Part shown: positions 52,811-61,506 of the stretch, one piece after another | Layout: each line of letters begins with the position of its first letter | How positions within the stretch are numbered: the stretch's first letter is position 1 | NCBI RefSeq assembly: GCF_000826145.2 | Contig: NZ_LN651337.1 | Span: forward strand, 1,313,945-1,377,944 | Length of the DNA stretch: 64,000 nucleotides | Origin: Sporosarcina koreensis | Lineage (GTDB): Bacteria > Bacillota > Bacilli > Bacillales_A > Planococcaceae | Direction: 5' to 3' | Made by a program: the position numbers and the translations under genes | Notes under the pieces: generated by a model | Database searches by the model: none | Seen by the model: only the letters and a program-made list of their open reading frames with translations | Told to the model about the DNA's origin: nothing

Positions 52811-53881
52811 TCATTGCCAGATGATGCGGAACTTCTGGCTGCCGCCGATATACTTGAGCAGCGGCAGATCCTCTTCAACGACACGGCCAAGGACATTGAC
52901 ACGTTCGTCCTGCTGCAGATCCCGTTTCGTCACTTGCAGCTCCCCCTGATAGCGCATGTAGCGCTCGTTGTCGACGGTGATGGAGCCTGTGGATCGGTCT
53001 GTGCAGTTACGGACAGGGACGTTGAGGCCGGATGCCATCGCTGCGTGACGGGATTCGGTCGAGCGGATGACATCCCGGGCGCTGTCCGGGCGGTTCGTAT
53101 GGACGGTCTCCGCACGGTTCAGTGCTTCCCCGTCAGCTTCTGCCGCCTTGTCGGCACGCAGCGGAATGATGCCTTCCCCATAAGCCGCATATTGGGCAAG
53201 GGATGCCCCGCTCAGTGATGGGTCGCCGATCAGCACCTTATCCGTTCCTGTATCCCGCAAGAGCTCCAGGCAGGCAGCAAATGGAGACGATCTGCGGTGT
53301 TTTTCGAGTGTCGGCAATGTTTCGAACAAGGGTCCCCGCAGCGCACCGTCGCCCGGGGCGAACGCCATCACCGTCAGACCTTCTTCGTGCAGCCAGTCAT
53401 TGCGCTGCGTGAATTCCTCTTTGCCAAGAGCCGTTTCGGGACGCGGATAAAAATTATGCCATGCCTCCGCTGCCTCCAGGTTCAGACCAGCTGCCTTCAT
53501 GGCCGCAATTTCATCATGTGTGACGGTGCTGGCATTCACCGCAACGCGCATCGTCTGCGAAAGTGCTGCAATCGTTTCAGGCGCGATCCCGTAATCGAGC
53601 CGGAGTCCGCTGATGCCCCATTCCGTCAGCTGGTCCGCCTGTTCGAACGACAGACCGAGATTTCCGAGAGCGGTCGGGCTGACATCCACCATCAGTTCCA
53701 TGCCGAGTCCACGCGCGAGCGCACCGAGCTGCCGGACTTCCTCCTTATAGGCCGATGCGTCGTTCTCCGGTACATGAAGCGATGTGAAAATCGAGCGGAA
53801 TCCCGCTGCCTGCATCGCGCGGAGCCGCTCTTCGTGTATGTGAAATGGTTCTGTACCAAGATAGACTGAACATCCGATCAT
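52811..53881 (-). CDS. mupG: MupG-type 6-phospho-N-acetylmuramidase (DUF871 family)
   Basis: A 356-aa cytoplasmic protein. An N-terminal TIM barrel (residues ~1-235; MIGCSVYLGTEPFHIHEERL, SLHVPEN, LMVDVSP, LRLDYGI and WHNFYPRPETALG) is followed by a small cyclophilin-like beta domain. The family cleaves MurNAc-6P-GlcNAc to MurNAc-6P and GlcNAc. ATG 53881 follows GGAGGGG by six bases; a frame to 53968 is open but has no site. It is last of the murQ-murP-mupG operon, as in the S. aureus cluster, implying import of the MurNAc-GlcNAc disaccharide. Confidence 0.88.
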   Translation of the reverse strand: MIGCSVYLGTEPFHIHEERLRAMQAAGFRSIFTSLHVPENDASAYKEEVRQLGALARGLGMELMVDVSPTALGNLGLSFEQADQLTEWGISGLRLDYGIAPETIAALSQTMRVAVNASTVTHDEIAAMKAAGLNLEAAEAWHNFYPRPETALGKEEFTQRNDWLHEEGLTVMAFAPGDGALRGPLFETLPTLEKHRRSSPFAACLELLRDTGTDKVLIGDPSLSGASLAQYAAYGEGIIPLRADKAAEADGEALNRAETVHTNRPDSARDVIRSTESRHAAMASGLNVPVRNCTDRSTGSITVDNERYMRYQGELQVTKRDLQQDERVNVLGRVVEEDLPLLKYIGGSQKFRIIWQ

Positions 53882-53968
53882 GAGTAACCCCTCCGATAAA
53901 TTCATTTTACGGTGTAAACAAAGGAAGCACTCATCTCCCGATTGGCGGAAGATGAATGCTCTGTTCAT

Positions 53969-55348
53969 TTAAATATCGCGTGCCATTTCCTCTTTGAAGC
54001 CGAACAAGTACGTGAACAGGAATCCGCCGCCATATGCGATCAGCAATCCAAGGAAGTAGAACAGGTACTTGCCGTCGTCAATCAGCGGAATGAGTGAGAT
54101 ACCAGAGACCCCGATACCTGTCGCCGCTGTGTGCATGACCGCCTGGAATGCACCGCCGAGCGCGGCTCCCATACAGGCCGTAATGAACGGACGGCCGAGC
54201 GGCAGGGTGACCCCGTACAGCAGCGGCTCCCCGATTCCGAGGAATCCGACCGGCAACGCACCTTTGATGATGTTGCGGAGACGGCGGTTTTTCGTTTTCA
54301 CGAAGATCGCCATCGCGGCACCGACCTGACCGGCACCTGCCATTGCAAGGATCGTCAGCAATGCTGTGTTGCCGTAGGTGTTAATAAGCTCCAAGTGGAT
54401 CGGCGTCAGACCATGGTGCAGGCCGACCATGACGAGCGGCAGGAAGAATCCTGCAAGTACAGCACCGGCCACGACTCCGCCGACATCCAATACAGACGTC
54501 AGGCCTTTTGTGATCCCGTCTGCGAGCAGGCCGGCGACCGGCACGACTGCATACAGCGAGAAGAATCCGACCACAAGAACCGTAATCAGCGGTGTAAAGA
54601 TGATATCGACGGCTGCCGGCATGATTTTCCGGACATTCTTCTCAACGAATGTCATGAGCCATGCGGCAAAGATGACGCCGAACAGTCCGCCGCGCCCGAC
54701 GACAAGCGGTTCACCGTAAATCGTGATTTCAGCAAGGAACGGGTTGAAGAGGAACATCCCGGCAATCGCCCCGAGTACGGGCGTTCCGCCGAACTCCTTC
54801 GCCGTGTTCCAGCCGACGATGACTGCCAAGTATGTGAAGACGGACGTACCGAGAAGCAGAAGGATCTGCATCCATGTCTGGTCAGGGTTGACGCCTGCGT
54901 TCTTCGCGAAGTTCGCGGCCCCGTTGATGATCCCTGATGCAACCAGTCCCGGGATCAGCGGGATGAAGATGTTACCGATCCGCCGCAGGAAGTTCTTGAA
55001 CGGGGTCCGGTTCTTCTCTTTTCGGCGTTCGCGGTCGACCGCCGCGCGCTCTTCGAATGTCAGGCTGTCGTATTCCGGCTCGGATTCTTCTCCGATGCCG
55101 AGCCCCGTGATCTGGCTCATTTCGTCGGCCACCCGGTTGACTGTGCCCGGTCCGATGACGACCTGCAATGTTTCATCGACGACCACCCCCATGACGCCGT
55201 CGACTTTCTTCAGTGCTGCGATGTCGGCTTTGCCGTCGTCTTTCAGTGTCAGCCGCAGCCGTGTCATACAGTGGGCGATCTTGCGGATATTATCCTTACC
55301 GCCGACGTGCTCGAGAATCCCATTGGCCATTTGCTGTTCTTTTCTCAT
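53969..55348 (-). CDS. murP: PTS MurNAc(-GlcNAc) transporter subunit IIBC
   Basis: A 459-aa membrane permease. The N-terminal IIB domain (residues ~1-90) carries the phosphorylated Cys27 in AHCMTRLRL. A linker leads to a IIC domain with about ten helices, including the substrate motif GITEPLLYG-like GIGEPLLYGVTLPLGRP. No IIA domain is present, so it must borrow one, as known MurP proteins do. Start ATG 55348 is eight bases after GGGAGG. It phosphorylates cell-wall sugars during uptake, feeding MupG and MurQ. Confidence 0.9.
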   Translation of the reverse strand: MRKEQQMANGILEHVGGKDNIRKIAHCMTRLRLTLKDDGKADIAALKKVDGVMGVVVDETLQVVIGPGTVNRVADEMSQITGLGIGEESEPEYDSLTFEERAAVDRERRKEKNRTPFKNFLRRIGNIFIPLIPGLVASGIINGAANFAKNAGVNPDQTWMQILLLLGTSVFTYLAVIVGWNTAKEFGGTPVLGAIAGMFLFNPFLAEITIYGEPLVVGRGGLFGVIFAAWLMTFVEKNVRKIMPAAVDIIFTPLITVLVVGFFSLYAVVPVAGLLADGITKGLTSVLDVGGVVAGAVLAGFFLPLVMVGLHHGLTPIHLELINTYGNTALLTILAMAGAGQVGAAMAIFVKTKNRRLRNIIKGALPVGFLGIGEPLLYGVTLPLGRPFITACMGAALGGAFQAVMHTAATGIGVSGISLIPLIDDGKYLFYFLGLLIAYGGGFLFTYLFGFKEEMARDI

Positions 55349-55402
55349 CCTTGCACCCTCCCTTTTTCTCCCTTTATGGTATGTACGGTCAGCCACCGGG
55401 AA

Positions 55403-56296
55403 TTATGACCGGGCTGCCGCCTTTCTCACAAATCCGCCGGCAGCTTCAATACGTTCAGCCGCTTCCTCTTTCGTGCAGTCGAGCAGGATCATGATGACCG
55501 CTGTCTTCACATGGTGACCGGAAGCCTCGTAAGCCTGTGCGGCAGTTTCTTCATCTGCCCCGGTCGCTTCCATGATGATCCGTATGGAACGGACCTGAAG
55601 TTTTTCATTGGTCGCCTGGACATCGATCATCAGGTTTTCATACGCCTTGCCGATGCCGATCATCGCGGCGGTCGAGATCATGTTGAGCACCATCTTCTGG
55701 GCACTTCCCGCTTTCAGACGGGTGGACCCTGTCAGCACTTCCGCACCGGTCGGCAGCTCGATTGCGATATCTGCATAACGGCTGATTTCTGCGTCCTCGT
55801 TATTGCTGATGCTGATCGTATGGGCCGCCGTCTCGCGCGCATACTGGAGAGCGCCGATGACATACGGCGTCCGGCCGCTTGCCGCGATGCCGATGACGGT
55901 ATCATTGCCGTTCAGCCCGATCTCCTTCAGGTCCTGGACACCGAGGTCAGGGTCGTCTTCAGCCCCTTCGACCGCCTTCGTAAACGCTTTCAGTCCGCCG
56001 GCGATCAAGCCGACCACCATATCCGGTGAAACCCCGAATGTCGGGACACATTCGACAGCATCCAAAATACCGAGCCGTCCGCTCGTTCCTGCACCGATAT
56101 AGATGAGCCGTCCGCCTTTCTGGAAGGAATCCGTGACAGCCTCGACAGTTTTCGTGATAACATCGATTTTGTTATGTATGATCTGTGTGACGGAGGCGTC
56201 CTCCCGGTTCATCGCCTGCAGCACGTCAGCCACGGACATTTCATCCAGCTGCATCGTCAGTGGATTCCGTTTTTCCGTGCCGAGTTTCTCAAGCAT
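55403..56296 (-). CDS. murQ: N-acetylmuramic acid 6-phosphate etherase
   Basis: A 297-aa SIS-domain lyase that removes the lactyl ether of MurNAc-6P, giving GlcNAc-6P. Motifs seen are LGTEKRNPLTMQLDEM at the N-terminus, GAGTSGRLGILDAVECVPTFG with the catalytic Glu, GIAASGRTPYVIGAL, and a C-terminal UBA-like helical part containing LMIDVQATNEKL. ATG 56296 lies seven bases after GAGGAG. It leads the operon under its own SigA promoter. Confidence 0.93.
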   Translation of the reverse strand: MLEKLGTEKRNPLTMQLDEMSVADVLQAMNREDASVTQIIHNKIDVITKTVEAVTDSFQKGGRLIYIGAGTSGRLGILDAVECVPTFGVSPDMVVGLIAGGLKAFTKAVEGAEDDPDLGVQDLKEIGLNGNDTVIGIAASGRTPYVIGALQYARETAAHTISISNNEDAEISRYADIAIELPTGAEVLTGSTRLKAGSAQKMVLNMISTAAMIGIGKAYENLMIDVQATNEKLQVRSIRIIMEATGADEETAAQAYEASGHHVKTAVIMILLDCTKEEAAERIEAAGGFVRKAAARS

Positions 56297-56329
56297 CCGA
56301 TCACTCCTCTTCATGCGTTTTCTGACTCT

Positions 56330-56359
56330 ATTGTACGCACGAAGGAAATTACAAGTCAA
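56330..56359 (-). promoter_or_regulatory. SigA promoter of murQ-murP-mupG
   Basis: Minus strand TTGACT (plus 56354-56359), 18-base spacer, TACAAT (plus 56330-56335), 34 bases before the murQ start. Confidence 0.8.
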
Positions 56360-56377
56360 TAGAATATCTAAAATATA

Positions 56378-56392
56378 TGAAACTAAGTTTCA
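56378..56392. promoter_or_regulatory. Palindromic operator, probable MurR site
   Basis: Perfect palindrome TGAAAC-TAA-GTTTCA, 18 bases upstream of the -35 hexamer and 16 bases after the murR stop. RpiR-family regulators commonly bind TGAAA-N-TTTCA-type sites. Confidence 0.65.
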
Positions 56393-56408
56393 CTTTATGC
56401 AAAAATGA

Positions 56409-57248
56409 TTATCTTCTCAACTTCACCGCTTGTTCCCTGGCATTCTGGTACTGATCGAGAATCGACTCGCCCATCTGGTTGACGAGACTGATGTAGAGCG
56501 CATCGATGACTGTCAGTTGTGTCATACGGGAAGTGATGCTGCCGACACGGAAATCCTTCTCGACATTCGGCGTCGCGAGCTGGATATCGGATTCCTTGCA
56601 CAGCGGCGACTTATTGAGATTCGTGATGGCGATCAAAACTGCTTTCTGCTGTTTTGCGAACCGTGCCAGTTCGACGACATCTTTCGTCTCACCGGACATG
56701 CTGATGGCGACGAACACATCGTTTTCACTCAGGAACGGAATGATGGACAGCATATAATGGAAGTCTGCATGGTATTCGACCTGATAGCCGAGTTTTGCGA
56801 ACTTGAATTGTGCATCCATCGCAGCGACAGCGGAACCGCCGACACCGTAAAATAGAATCCGGCGCGCTTTCTGCAGCGTATTGACTGCCCGCTCCAGTTC
56901 CTTCTTTTCGATGGACGCAAGCAGCAGGTCGATCGCCCCCCGGTTGACATGGACGACTTTCTGGAACAGTTCGTACGGTGAGTCTTTTTTCTGGGTGATG
57001 GAAAAGTCCGTGATGTATTCTTCCGTGTTGACGAGTTCCTGGGCAAGCAGGATCTTGAACGCTTTGAAACTGCTGATGCCGACGGATTTCGTGAACCGGA
57101 CAACTGATGCCTCACTGACATCCGCTTTCGCGGCCAGTTCCTTCGTCGTCATCGTCGGGATGAGTTCTGCGTGGTTCAGCACATACTCGGCGATTTTTCG
57201 CTCCGTTTTTGAAAACCGGCTCAGCTGCCTTCTGATTTGTCCAAGCAT
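56409..57248 (-). CDS. murR: RpiR-family regulator of MurNAc use (MurR-like)
   Basis: A 279-aa transcription factor. The N-terminal ~77 residues are an RpiR helix-turn-helix domain (RKIAEYVLNHAELIP and DVSEASVVRFTKSVG); residues ~115-255 form a SIS sugar-phosphate-binding domain (RRILFYGVGGSAVAAMDAQFK and AISMSGETKDVVELA). It probably senses MurNAc-6P. ATG 57248 follows AAGGAGATGAAAAC. It is transcribed from its own promoter ahead of murQ on the same strand. Confidence 0.85.
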   Translation of the reverse strand: MLGQIRRQLSRFSKTERKIAEYVLNHAELIPTMTTKELAAKADVSEASVVRFTKSVGISSFKAFKILLAQELVNTEEYITDFSITQKKDSPYELFQKVVHVNRGAIDLLLASIEKKELERAVNTLQKARRILFYGVGGSAVAAMDAQFKFAKLGYQVEYHADFHYMLSIIPFLSENDVFVAISMSGETKDVVELARFAKQQKAVLIAITNLNKSPLCKESDIQLATPNVEKDFRVGSITSRMTQLTVIDALYISLVNQMGESILDQYQNAREQAVKLRR

Positions 57249-57283
57249 GTTTTCATCTCCTTCCAGTCAGGTGGGTTTCATCC

Positions 57284-57313
57284 ATTATGAAGCAAGCCCG
57301 CCGTGTTTGACAA
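57284..57313 (-). promoter_or_regulatory. SigA promoter of murR
   Basis: Minus strand TTGTCA (plus 57308-57313), 18 bases, CATAAT (plus 57284-57289), 36 bases before the start. Confidence 0.6.
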
Positions 57314-57452
57314 TGTGTATTTTGGCGGCTGCTCATGTGGCAGGCTTTCCCGCTTTCGTCCCAGGCGCTTTCAGCGGAGGAACAGCAGTCTGCCAGACGG
57401 TTTGTGTCAGACATCCGACACTTTGGAGGAGGAACCGGCCGGGCTGCGCGGG

Positions 57453-57580
57453 GTATCGGACATTTCGTGCGATGTATCGGACACTTGGCGCGCGGTATCG
57501 GACACTTCGGTGGAAGTATCGGACAGTTGGCGCAGAGTATCGGACACTTCGCCGAATTTATCGGCATCCAGGCACAATTC
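57453..57580 (+). repeat. Family A 21-bp repeat array, macro-copy 1
   Basis: GTATCGGACA starts at 57453, 57474, 57495, 57516 and 57537, exactly every 21 bases, with 11 variable bases between. A sixth, divergent unit (TTATCGGCAT, 57558) lies in the conserved end module 57549-57580, which contains GCCGA-ATTTA-TCGGC and ends CACAATTC. Confidence 0.95.
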
Positions 57581-57703
57581 AAGGGCCTGGCTTGTGCTCG
57601 CGCTACTCGTTTTCTTTAGGGTCATTTTGGCCGCGGCGGCTTGCCAGGTCCATGGATCTTCCCTGCCGCGCTGAAAAGGGACAAGCCAGCACGCGCTCGG
57701 GGG
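57581..57703 (+). repeat. Spacer of the 251-bp macro-repeat, copy 1
   Basis: About 123 bases between arrays, nearly identical to 57832-57954 (roughly seven differences). It contains a long C+G-rich stretch and no ribosome site with a credible frame. Confidence 0.85.
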
Positions 57704-57831
57704 GTATCGGACAGATCGCGCGATGTATCGGACACTGGGCGTGCGGTATCGGACACTTCGCCGGAAGTATCGGACAGTTGGCGCAAGGTATCGGACATTT
57801 CGCCGAATTAATCGGCATCCGGATACAATTC
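57704..57831 (+). repeat. Family A 21-bp repeat array, macro-copy 2
   Basis: GTATCGGACA at 57704, 57725, 57746, 57767 and 57788, then the divergent unit at 57809 within end module 57800-57831. Each unit is 251 bases from its counterpart in copy 1. Confidence 0.95.
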
Positions 57832-57954
57832 AAGGGCCTGGCTTGTGCTCGCGCTGCTCGTTTTCTGTGGTATCATTTTGGCCGCGGCGGCTTGCCAGGT
57901 CCATGGATCTTCCCTGCCGCGCTGAAAAGGGACAAGCCAGCACGCGCTCGGAGG
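57832..57954 (+). repeat. Spacer of the 251-bp macro-repeat, copy 2
   Basis: Near-identical to the first spacer; differences cluster in the segment after CTCGTTTTCT. Confidence 0.85.
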
Positions 57955-58081
57955 GTATCGGACAGATCGCGCGAAGTATCGGACACTTGGCGTGCGGTAT
58001 CGGACAGATCACCGAAAGTATCGGACACTTCGTGCAGGGTATCGGACACTTCGCCGAATTTATCGGCATCCGGGCACAATT
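57955..58081 (+). repeat. Family A 21-bp repeat array, macro-copy 3
   Basis: GTATCGGACA at 57955, 57976, 57997, 58018 and 58039, then the divergent unit at 58060 in end module 58051-58081. Homology to the other copies stops just after CACAATT, 80 bases before the excalibur gene. Confidence 0.95.
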
Positions 58082-58161
58082 GGACGCAAAAAAAAGCTTT
58101 CCGTCAATTGCCTGTTATTGTATACTGATGAAAAATCCTCTAACAGAATGGAGCACTCCCG

Positions 58162-58425
58162 ATGAAACGTACAATCGCCTTTATTTCCGCCGCTGTCCTG
58201 GCCCTTGGTGTCGCGCTGGTTCCTGTTCAGCCTGCCGACGCAGCCCCCGCCAAATTCCAGAACTGCAAAATGCTGAACAAGACGTACAAAGGCGGCGTGG
58301 CGAGGGATGCCAAAGTCCGCAACAAAGGCGGCAAGACGAGATATGCACCGACTGTCAATGCAGCCCTTTATAACGCCAATAGCAAGATGGACCGTGACAA
58401 AGACGGCATCGCGTGCGAACGCTGA
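58162..58425 (+). CDS. Small secreted excalibur-domain protein
   Basis: An 87-aa exported protein with a signal peptide (ending ADAAP, residue ~27). The mature ~60 residues are an excalibur domain: FQNCKMLNKTYKGGVARD at its start and the calcium-binding-like DRDKDGIACER at the end, with the two conserved Cys. Such domains occur alone or joined to nucleases and surface proteins; there is no nuclease domain here. ATG 58162 follows GGAGCACTCCCG, with -10 TATACT about 35 bases upstream. The nearest neighbour upstream is the triple repeat array. Confidence 0.82.
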   Translation: MKRTIAFISAAVLALGVALVPVQPADAAPAKFQNCKMLNKTYKGGVARDAKVRNKGGKTRYAPTVNAALYNANSKMDRDKDGIACER

Positions 58426-58433
58426 TCCGGATT

Positions 58434-58473
58434 GAAAAAGAAGCATGCCCCATGACGGGACATGCTTCTTTTC
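58434..58473. terminator. Bidirectional terminator
   Basis: GAAAAAGAAGCATG/CATGCTTCTTTTC stem with CCC/GGG closing the loop; serves the excalibur gene and the convergent DUF1648 gene. Confidence 0.88.
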
Positions 58474-58972
58474 ACTTTATGCGCACCTGCTTCACTATAC
58501 CGAAAACTGTCACTGCCAGCATCAGACCGATGATCGTGCCGGTCGCCCAGATGCCGAGCCCGGCGGATTTGCCGAGCGGCACCCGGACTATGTCGAGCTG
58601 GATTTGTGCGAACAGCACGAGGGTCAGATTCTTGATGCGGTTGAGCAGCGTCCGGCTCGCCGTATAGAGCCGCTCTGCGTTTTCCTCTGTCACAGGCTTC
58701 AGATAATTATGCCATTCCGGATGCCGCTCGAGAAATCCGAGCAGTGCGAACAGGCCGATCCCGAGAAGCGGCATGAGCATCAGGATCCATTTTGATCCAT
58801 ACCCGTCCGCCTCGCCCGCCCCGTTGAAATGGATCGGCACATTCTCCGGCAGCTGCGGCCACATGACAATAGAATAGATGATCGATCCAGCGAACAGCAC
58901 GAGTCCGACCGCATCACACATACGATCCAGCACCGTTTTTTCCGTTTCAACCGCAATCGGATTCTTTTGCAT
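58472..58972 (-). CDS. DUF1648 membrane protein
   Basis: A 166-aa protein with four membrane helices (around residues 22-40, 65-82, 105-125 and 138-160). The loop after helix 1 carries the DUF1648 signature WPQLPENVPIHFNGAGEADGYGSK. Related regions occur in SdpI-type immunity proteins, but the SdpI C-terminal half is absent. ATG 58972 follows GGAAAGGGGGG. It lies downstream of the two-component genes, 75 bases from the response regulator stop. Confidence 0.8.
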   Translation of the reverse strand: MQKNPIAVETEKTVLDRMCDAVGLVLFAGSIIYSIVMWPQLPENVPIHFNGAGEADGYGSKWILMLMPLLGIGLFALLGFLERHPEWHNYLKPVTEENAERLYTASRTLLNRIKNLTLVLFAQIQLDIVRVPLGKSAGLGIWATGTIIGLMLAVTVFGIVKQVRIK

Positions 58973-59047
58973 GCGGACCGCCCCCCTTTCCTGTCACTTC
59001 CTGATGACTGTTCTACGGCCGGTCTCACGAAAAGTTTCACAAAACAG

Positions 59048-59653
59048 TCAATCCAGCCATCCTTTCTTCCGGCAGATCGAAAGCGCCTCGACTTTGTTCT
59101 TCGCCCCGACTTTCTGCAGGATGTCCGACAAATAATTGCGGACTGTCCCGGGTGACAAAAACAGGTCGGCGCCGATCTCTTTCGCCGTCTTCCCTTTCGC
59201 TGTGAGCTCCAGCACTTCCCGTTCCCGTCCGGTCAGCGGGCTCGTGTCCGCAAACTGTCCCATCACGAGTTCCGATGCATACTCCCGTTTACCGTCCATC
59301 ACTTTGCGGATGGCTCCGGCCAATTCATCGACCGAGCCGTCTTTCAGCAGGTAGCCCCGGACGTCCGCAGCGAGCGCCCGCTCAAAATAGCCGGGCCGCG
59401 CGAATGTCGTCAGCATCACAACTTTGCAGTCCAGCCCTTTTGCTTTCAATGAATCCGCGACTTCCAGCCCGCTCATCTGTGGCATCTCGATATCGAGCAG
59501 GCAAATATCCGGCTGCAGCGTTTCAATCAGATGGAGCGCTTCTCTGCCATCCCCGGCTTCCCCGACGACACTGAAGTCCTCCTCGAATCCGAGAAGCGTG
59601 CCGAGCGCGCCGCGTAATATGCTCTGGTCTTCCGCTATGACTAATCGGATCAT
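59048..59653 (-). CDS. NarL/LuxR-type response regulator, YvfU/DesR-like
   Basis: A 201-aa regulator. The receiver domain (residues ~1-120) has acidic residues EDQ near the N-terminus, phosphoacceptor Asp ~54 in ICLLDIEMP, Thr in VVMLTTFARPGY and Lys in YLLKDGS. The LuxR helix-turn-helix occupies ~138-195 (LTGREREVLELTAKGKTAKEIGADLFLSPGTVRNYLSDI). ATG 59653 overlaps the kinase stop by four bases (ATGA), so the two are coupled. It probably regulates the ABC exporter genes upstream. Confidence 0.9.
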   Translation of the reverse strand: MIRLVIAEDQSILRGALGTLLGFEEDFSVVGEAGDGREALHLIETLQPDICLLDIEMPQMSGLEVADSLKAKGLDCKVVMLTTFARPGYFERALAADVRGYLLKDGSVDELAGAIRKVMDGKREYASELVMGQFADTSPLTGREREVLELTAKGKTAKEIGADLFLSPGTVRNYLSDILQKVGAKNKVEALSICRKKGWLD

Positions 59654-60765
59654 ACGGTTCCCATCCCTTCTGCAGTGACTGGCAGCGGTACATGCAGGGC
59701 AAACTGCATACCTCCGCAGTCCGTCACAGCCATCGTCCCTTCGATGAGCGCCAGACGCTCCCGCATGCCCGCCAGTCCGTTGCCCCACTGCGCGCCGTCC
59801 ATCCCAATGCCGTTATCGATGATCCGTACGGCGATTCCTCTTTCATCCTGAGCCATCGACACCGTACACGCATCTGCGCCGCTGTGCCGGACGATATTGG
59901 TCGCCGCTTCACGCAGGCACATCGCGAGGATGTTCTGCTTGAGCGGCGGCAGGTCCGGCAGTCCGGCTTCCTGTTCGATCTCCAATCGGATCCCGGCGGC
60001 CCCGAGCAGCTCCTCCATGGCGGCCAACTCACTGCCGATCGTGCCGCCGCGCATATCGGTGACAAGCTCCCTCACCTGCGTCAGCGCCGCGCGCGACGTT
60101 TCCTCGATCCCCGCCGCTTCAGCCGAAACCCGTTCGGGATCCTGTTTCACCCGCTGGATGACCTGGCTTTTCAAGGTGATCAGCGACAGCGTGTGACCGA
60201 GCGTGTCATGCAGATCCCGCGCGATCCGTACGCGTTCCTCCTGCCGGCTCAGCTGCCGGATGCGTTCATTCGCCTCGTCAAGCTGTTCTTCGAGCTGCCC
60301 GCGGAGCATGTTGCCGCGGACCGCAATCGGCGTCAGCGCCATCACGACAACGAATGGCAGCATCGTCAAGTTCGCGGACGCCCCATATTCGGAAAAGAAG
60401 TAGAACGTGATGACCGCGAGCACTGCGCCGAATCCGGTGATCCCGATACGGAACAGCCGGTCATCCCGGATCCAGCCGATGAAGTTCGACACATAGAACG
60501 CAAGGAGGAGGTTGTACGGCTGATAACTGACTGACAAGAGCAGGATGACTGCCAGCTGTACAGCGGACCAGACGAGATGGCCCCGATCGGTTTCCGTCCA
60601 GTACGCCTTCCGGTAGGCAGCGAGAAAGACGAGCAGGCAGACAATGCCGGCCCCCCGTTTCCAGCCTGTTTCATTCAACACGGTAATGACAGGCAGCGTC
60701 AGATAGGCAAGGAATACATATGGAATCAAGCCGAACCGTTTCGGGAATAGTTCTATCGGTTTCAT
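59650..60765 (-). CDS. Sensor histidine kinase, HisKA_3 type, YvfT/DesK-like
   Basis: A 371-aa kinase. Four to six N-terminal membrane helices (residues ~12-145) with almost no extracytoplasmic loops suggest membrane-state or exporter-linked sensing. A coiled linker leads to ARDLHDTLGHTLSLI with the phosphoacceptor His, then an HATPase domain with NIVRHSG, DNGIGMDG and GNGLAGMRERL. ATG 60765 follows GGAGGCGG; it begins three bases after the permease stop. The domain layout matches DesK, but the gene neighbourhood matches the YvfRSTU exporter set. Confidence 0.88.
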   Translation of the reverse strand: MKPIELFPKRFGLIPYVFLAYLTLPVITVLNETGWKRGAGIVCLLVFLAAYRKAYWTETDRGHLVWSAVQLAVILLLSVSYQPYNLLLAFYVSNFIGWIRDDRLFRIGITGFGAVLAVITFYFFSEYGASANLTMLPFVVVMALTPIAVRGNMLRGQLEEQLDEANERIRQLSRQEERVRIARDLHDTLGHTLSLITLKSQVIQRVKQDPERVSAEAAGIEETSRAALTQVRELVTDMRGGTIGSELAAMEELLGAAGIRLEIEQEAGLPDLPPLKQNILAMCLREAATNIVRHSGADACTVSMAQDERGIAVRIIDNGIGMDGAQWGNGLAGMRERLALIEGTMAVTDCGGMQFALHVPLPVTAEGMGTV

Positions 60766-60768
60766 CGT

Positions 60769-61506
60769 CTAGACCGCCTCCTGCCTCCGTCTTCGCTGTA
60801 TCGATAGTATCATGAAAAGTCCTGTATAGGCGATCAGCACCAAAATGCCGGACAATTCCGGCGCACGGCCCTCCGCGATCGACCAGGCACCGGCACCGTA
60901 CTGATAGGATGGCAGCCAGCTGGTGATGAAGCGGAAGATAGCCGGCAGCTGCTCCGCCGGCATCCACAATCCGCCCGCGATGGCGAGCGCCAAATACAGC
61001 AGGTTGCCGATCCCTGAAGCGGTGTCGGCTTTTTCCATTGTTCCGAGCAGGGTGCCGAGCGTGAGGAAGGGCAGGGCCCCCAGCGCAATCCAGGCAGCTG
61101 CAGAGAGCCATTCCCCGATACTCATGGACACACCGTTCAGCAGGGCGCCGCTGACGAAAATGACCGTGATACTGAAGACATGGACAGCGGATTGCCCCGC
61201 CATTTTGGCGATGAAATAGACAGGTCCGGAGACAGGTGTCGTCTTGAGATAGACCGTCCATCCCTGGTTCCGTTCCTGGACGAGCCGGAGACCGAGCGTG
61301 ATGATCGAACTGCCCATCACACTGAAAACGGCCATCGACATGAGGAAATGACGGGCCCACGCGGCCTGATCGCCGACGTCCTGAACCATGATCTTCGTAT
61401 AAAGCGCATAGAAGAAGATCGGCATGAGAAGCGACCAGAAGACGAAGTAGCGGTTCCGGAACACGCGAAGTGCTTCAAGCCGGCATTCGTTCCATAAGGT
61501 CTTCAC
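60769..61506 (-). CDS. ABC-2 type exporter permease, YvfS-like
   Basis: A 245-aa membrane subunit with six helices; the N-terminal amphipathic stretch RNRYFVFWSLLMPIFFYALY and a C-terminal ABC-2 core with GGLWMPAEQLPAIFRFITSWLPSYQY are typical. The GTG start 61506 directly abuts the ATPase stop (TGAGTG), so translation is coupled. Its cargo is unknown; such sets often export peptides or lipids affecting the envelope. Confidence 0.85.
   Translation of the reverse strand: MKTLWNECRLEALRVFRNRYFVFWSLLMPIFFYALYTKIMVQDVGDQAAWARHFLMSMAVFSVMGSSIITLGLRLVQERNQGWTVYLKTTPVSGPVYFIAKMAGQSAVHVFSITVIFVSGALLNGVSMSIGEWLSAAAWIALGALPFLTLGTLLGTMEKADTASGIGNLLYLALAIAGGLWMPAEQLPAIFRFITSWLPSYQYGAGAWSIAEGRAPELSGILVLIAYTGLFMILSIQRRRRQEAV

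Noticed and set aside
57253..58128. Long overlapping frames with heptad repeats (CPIPxAK, VSDTxxx, YRTLxxx) on both strands
   Set aside because: They are the automatic translation of the 21-bp repeats (seven codons) in several frames at once; none has a convincing ribosome site, and all frames look equally regular.
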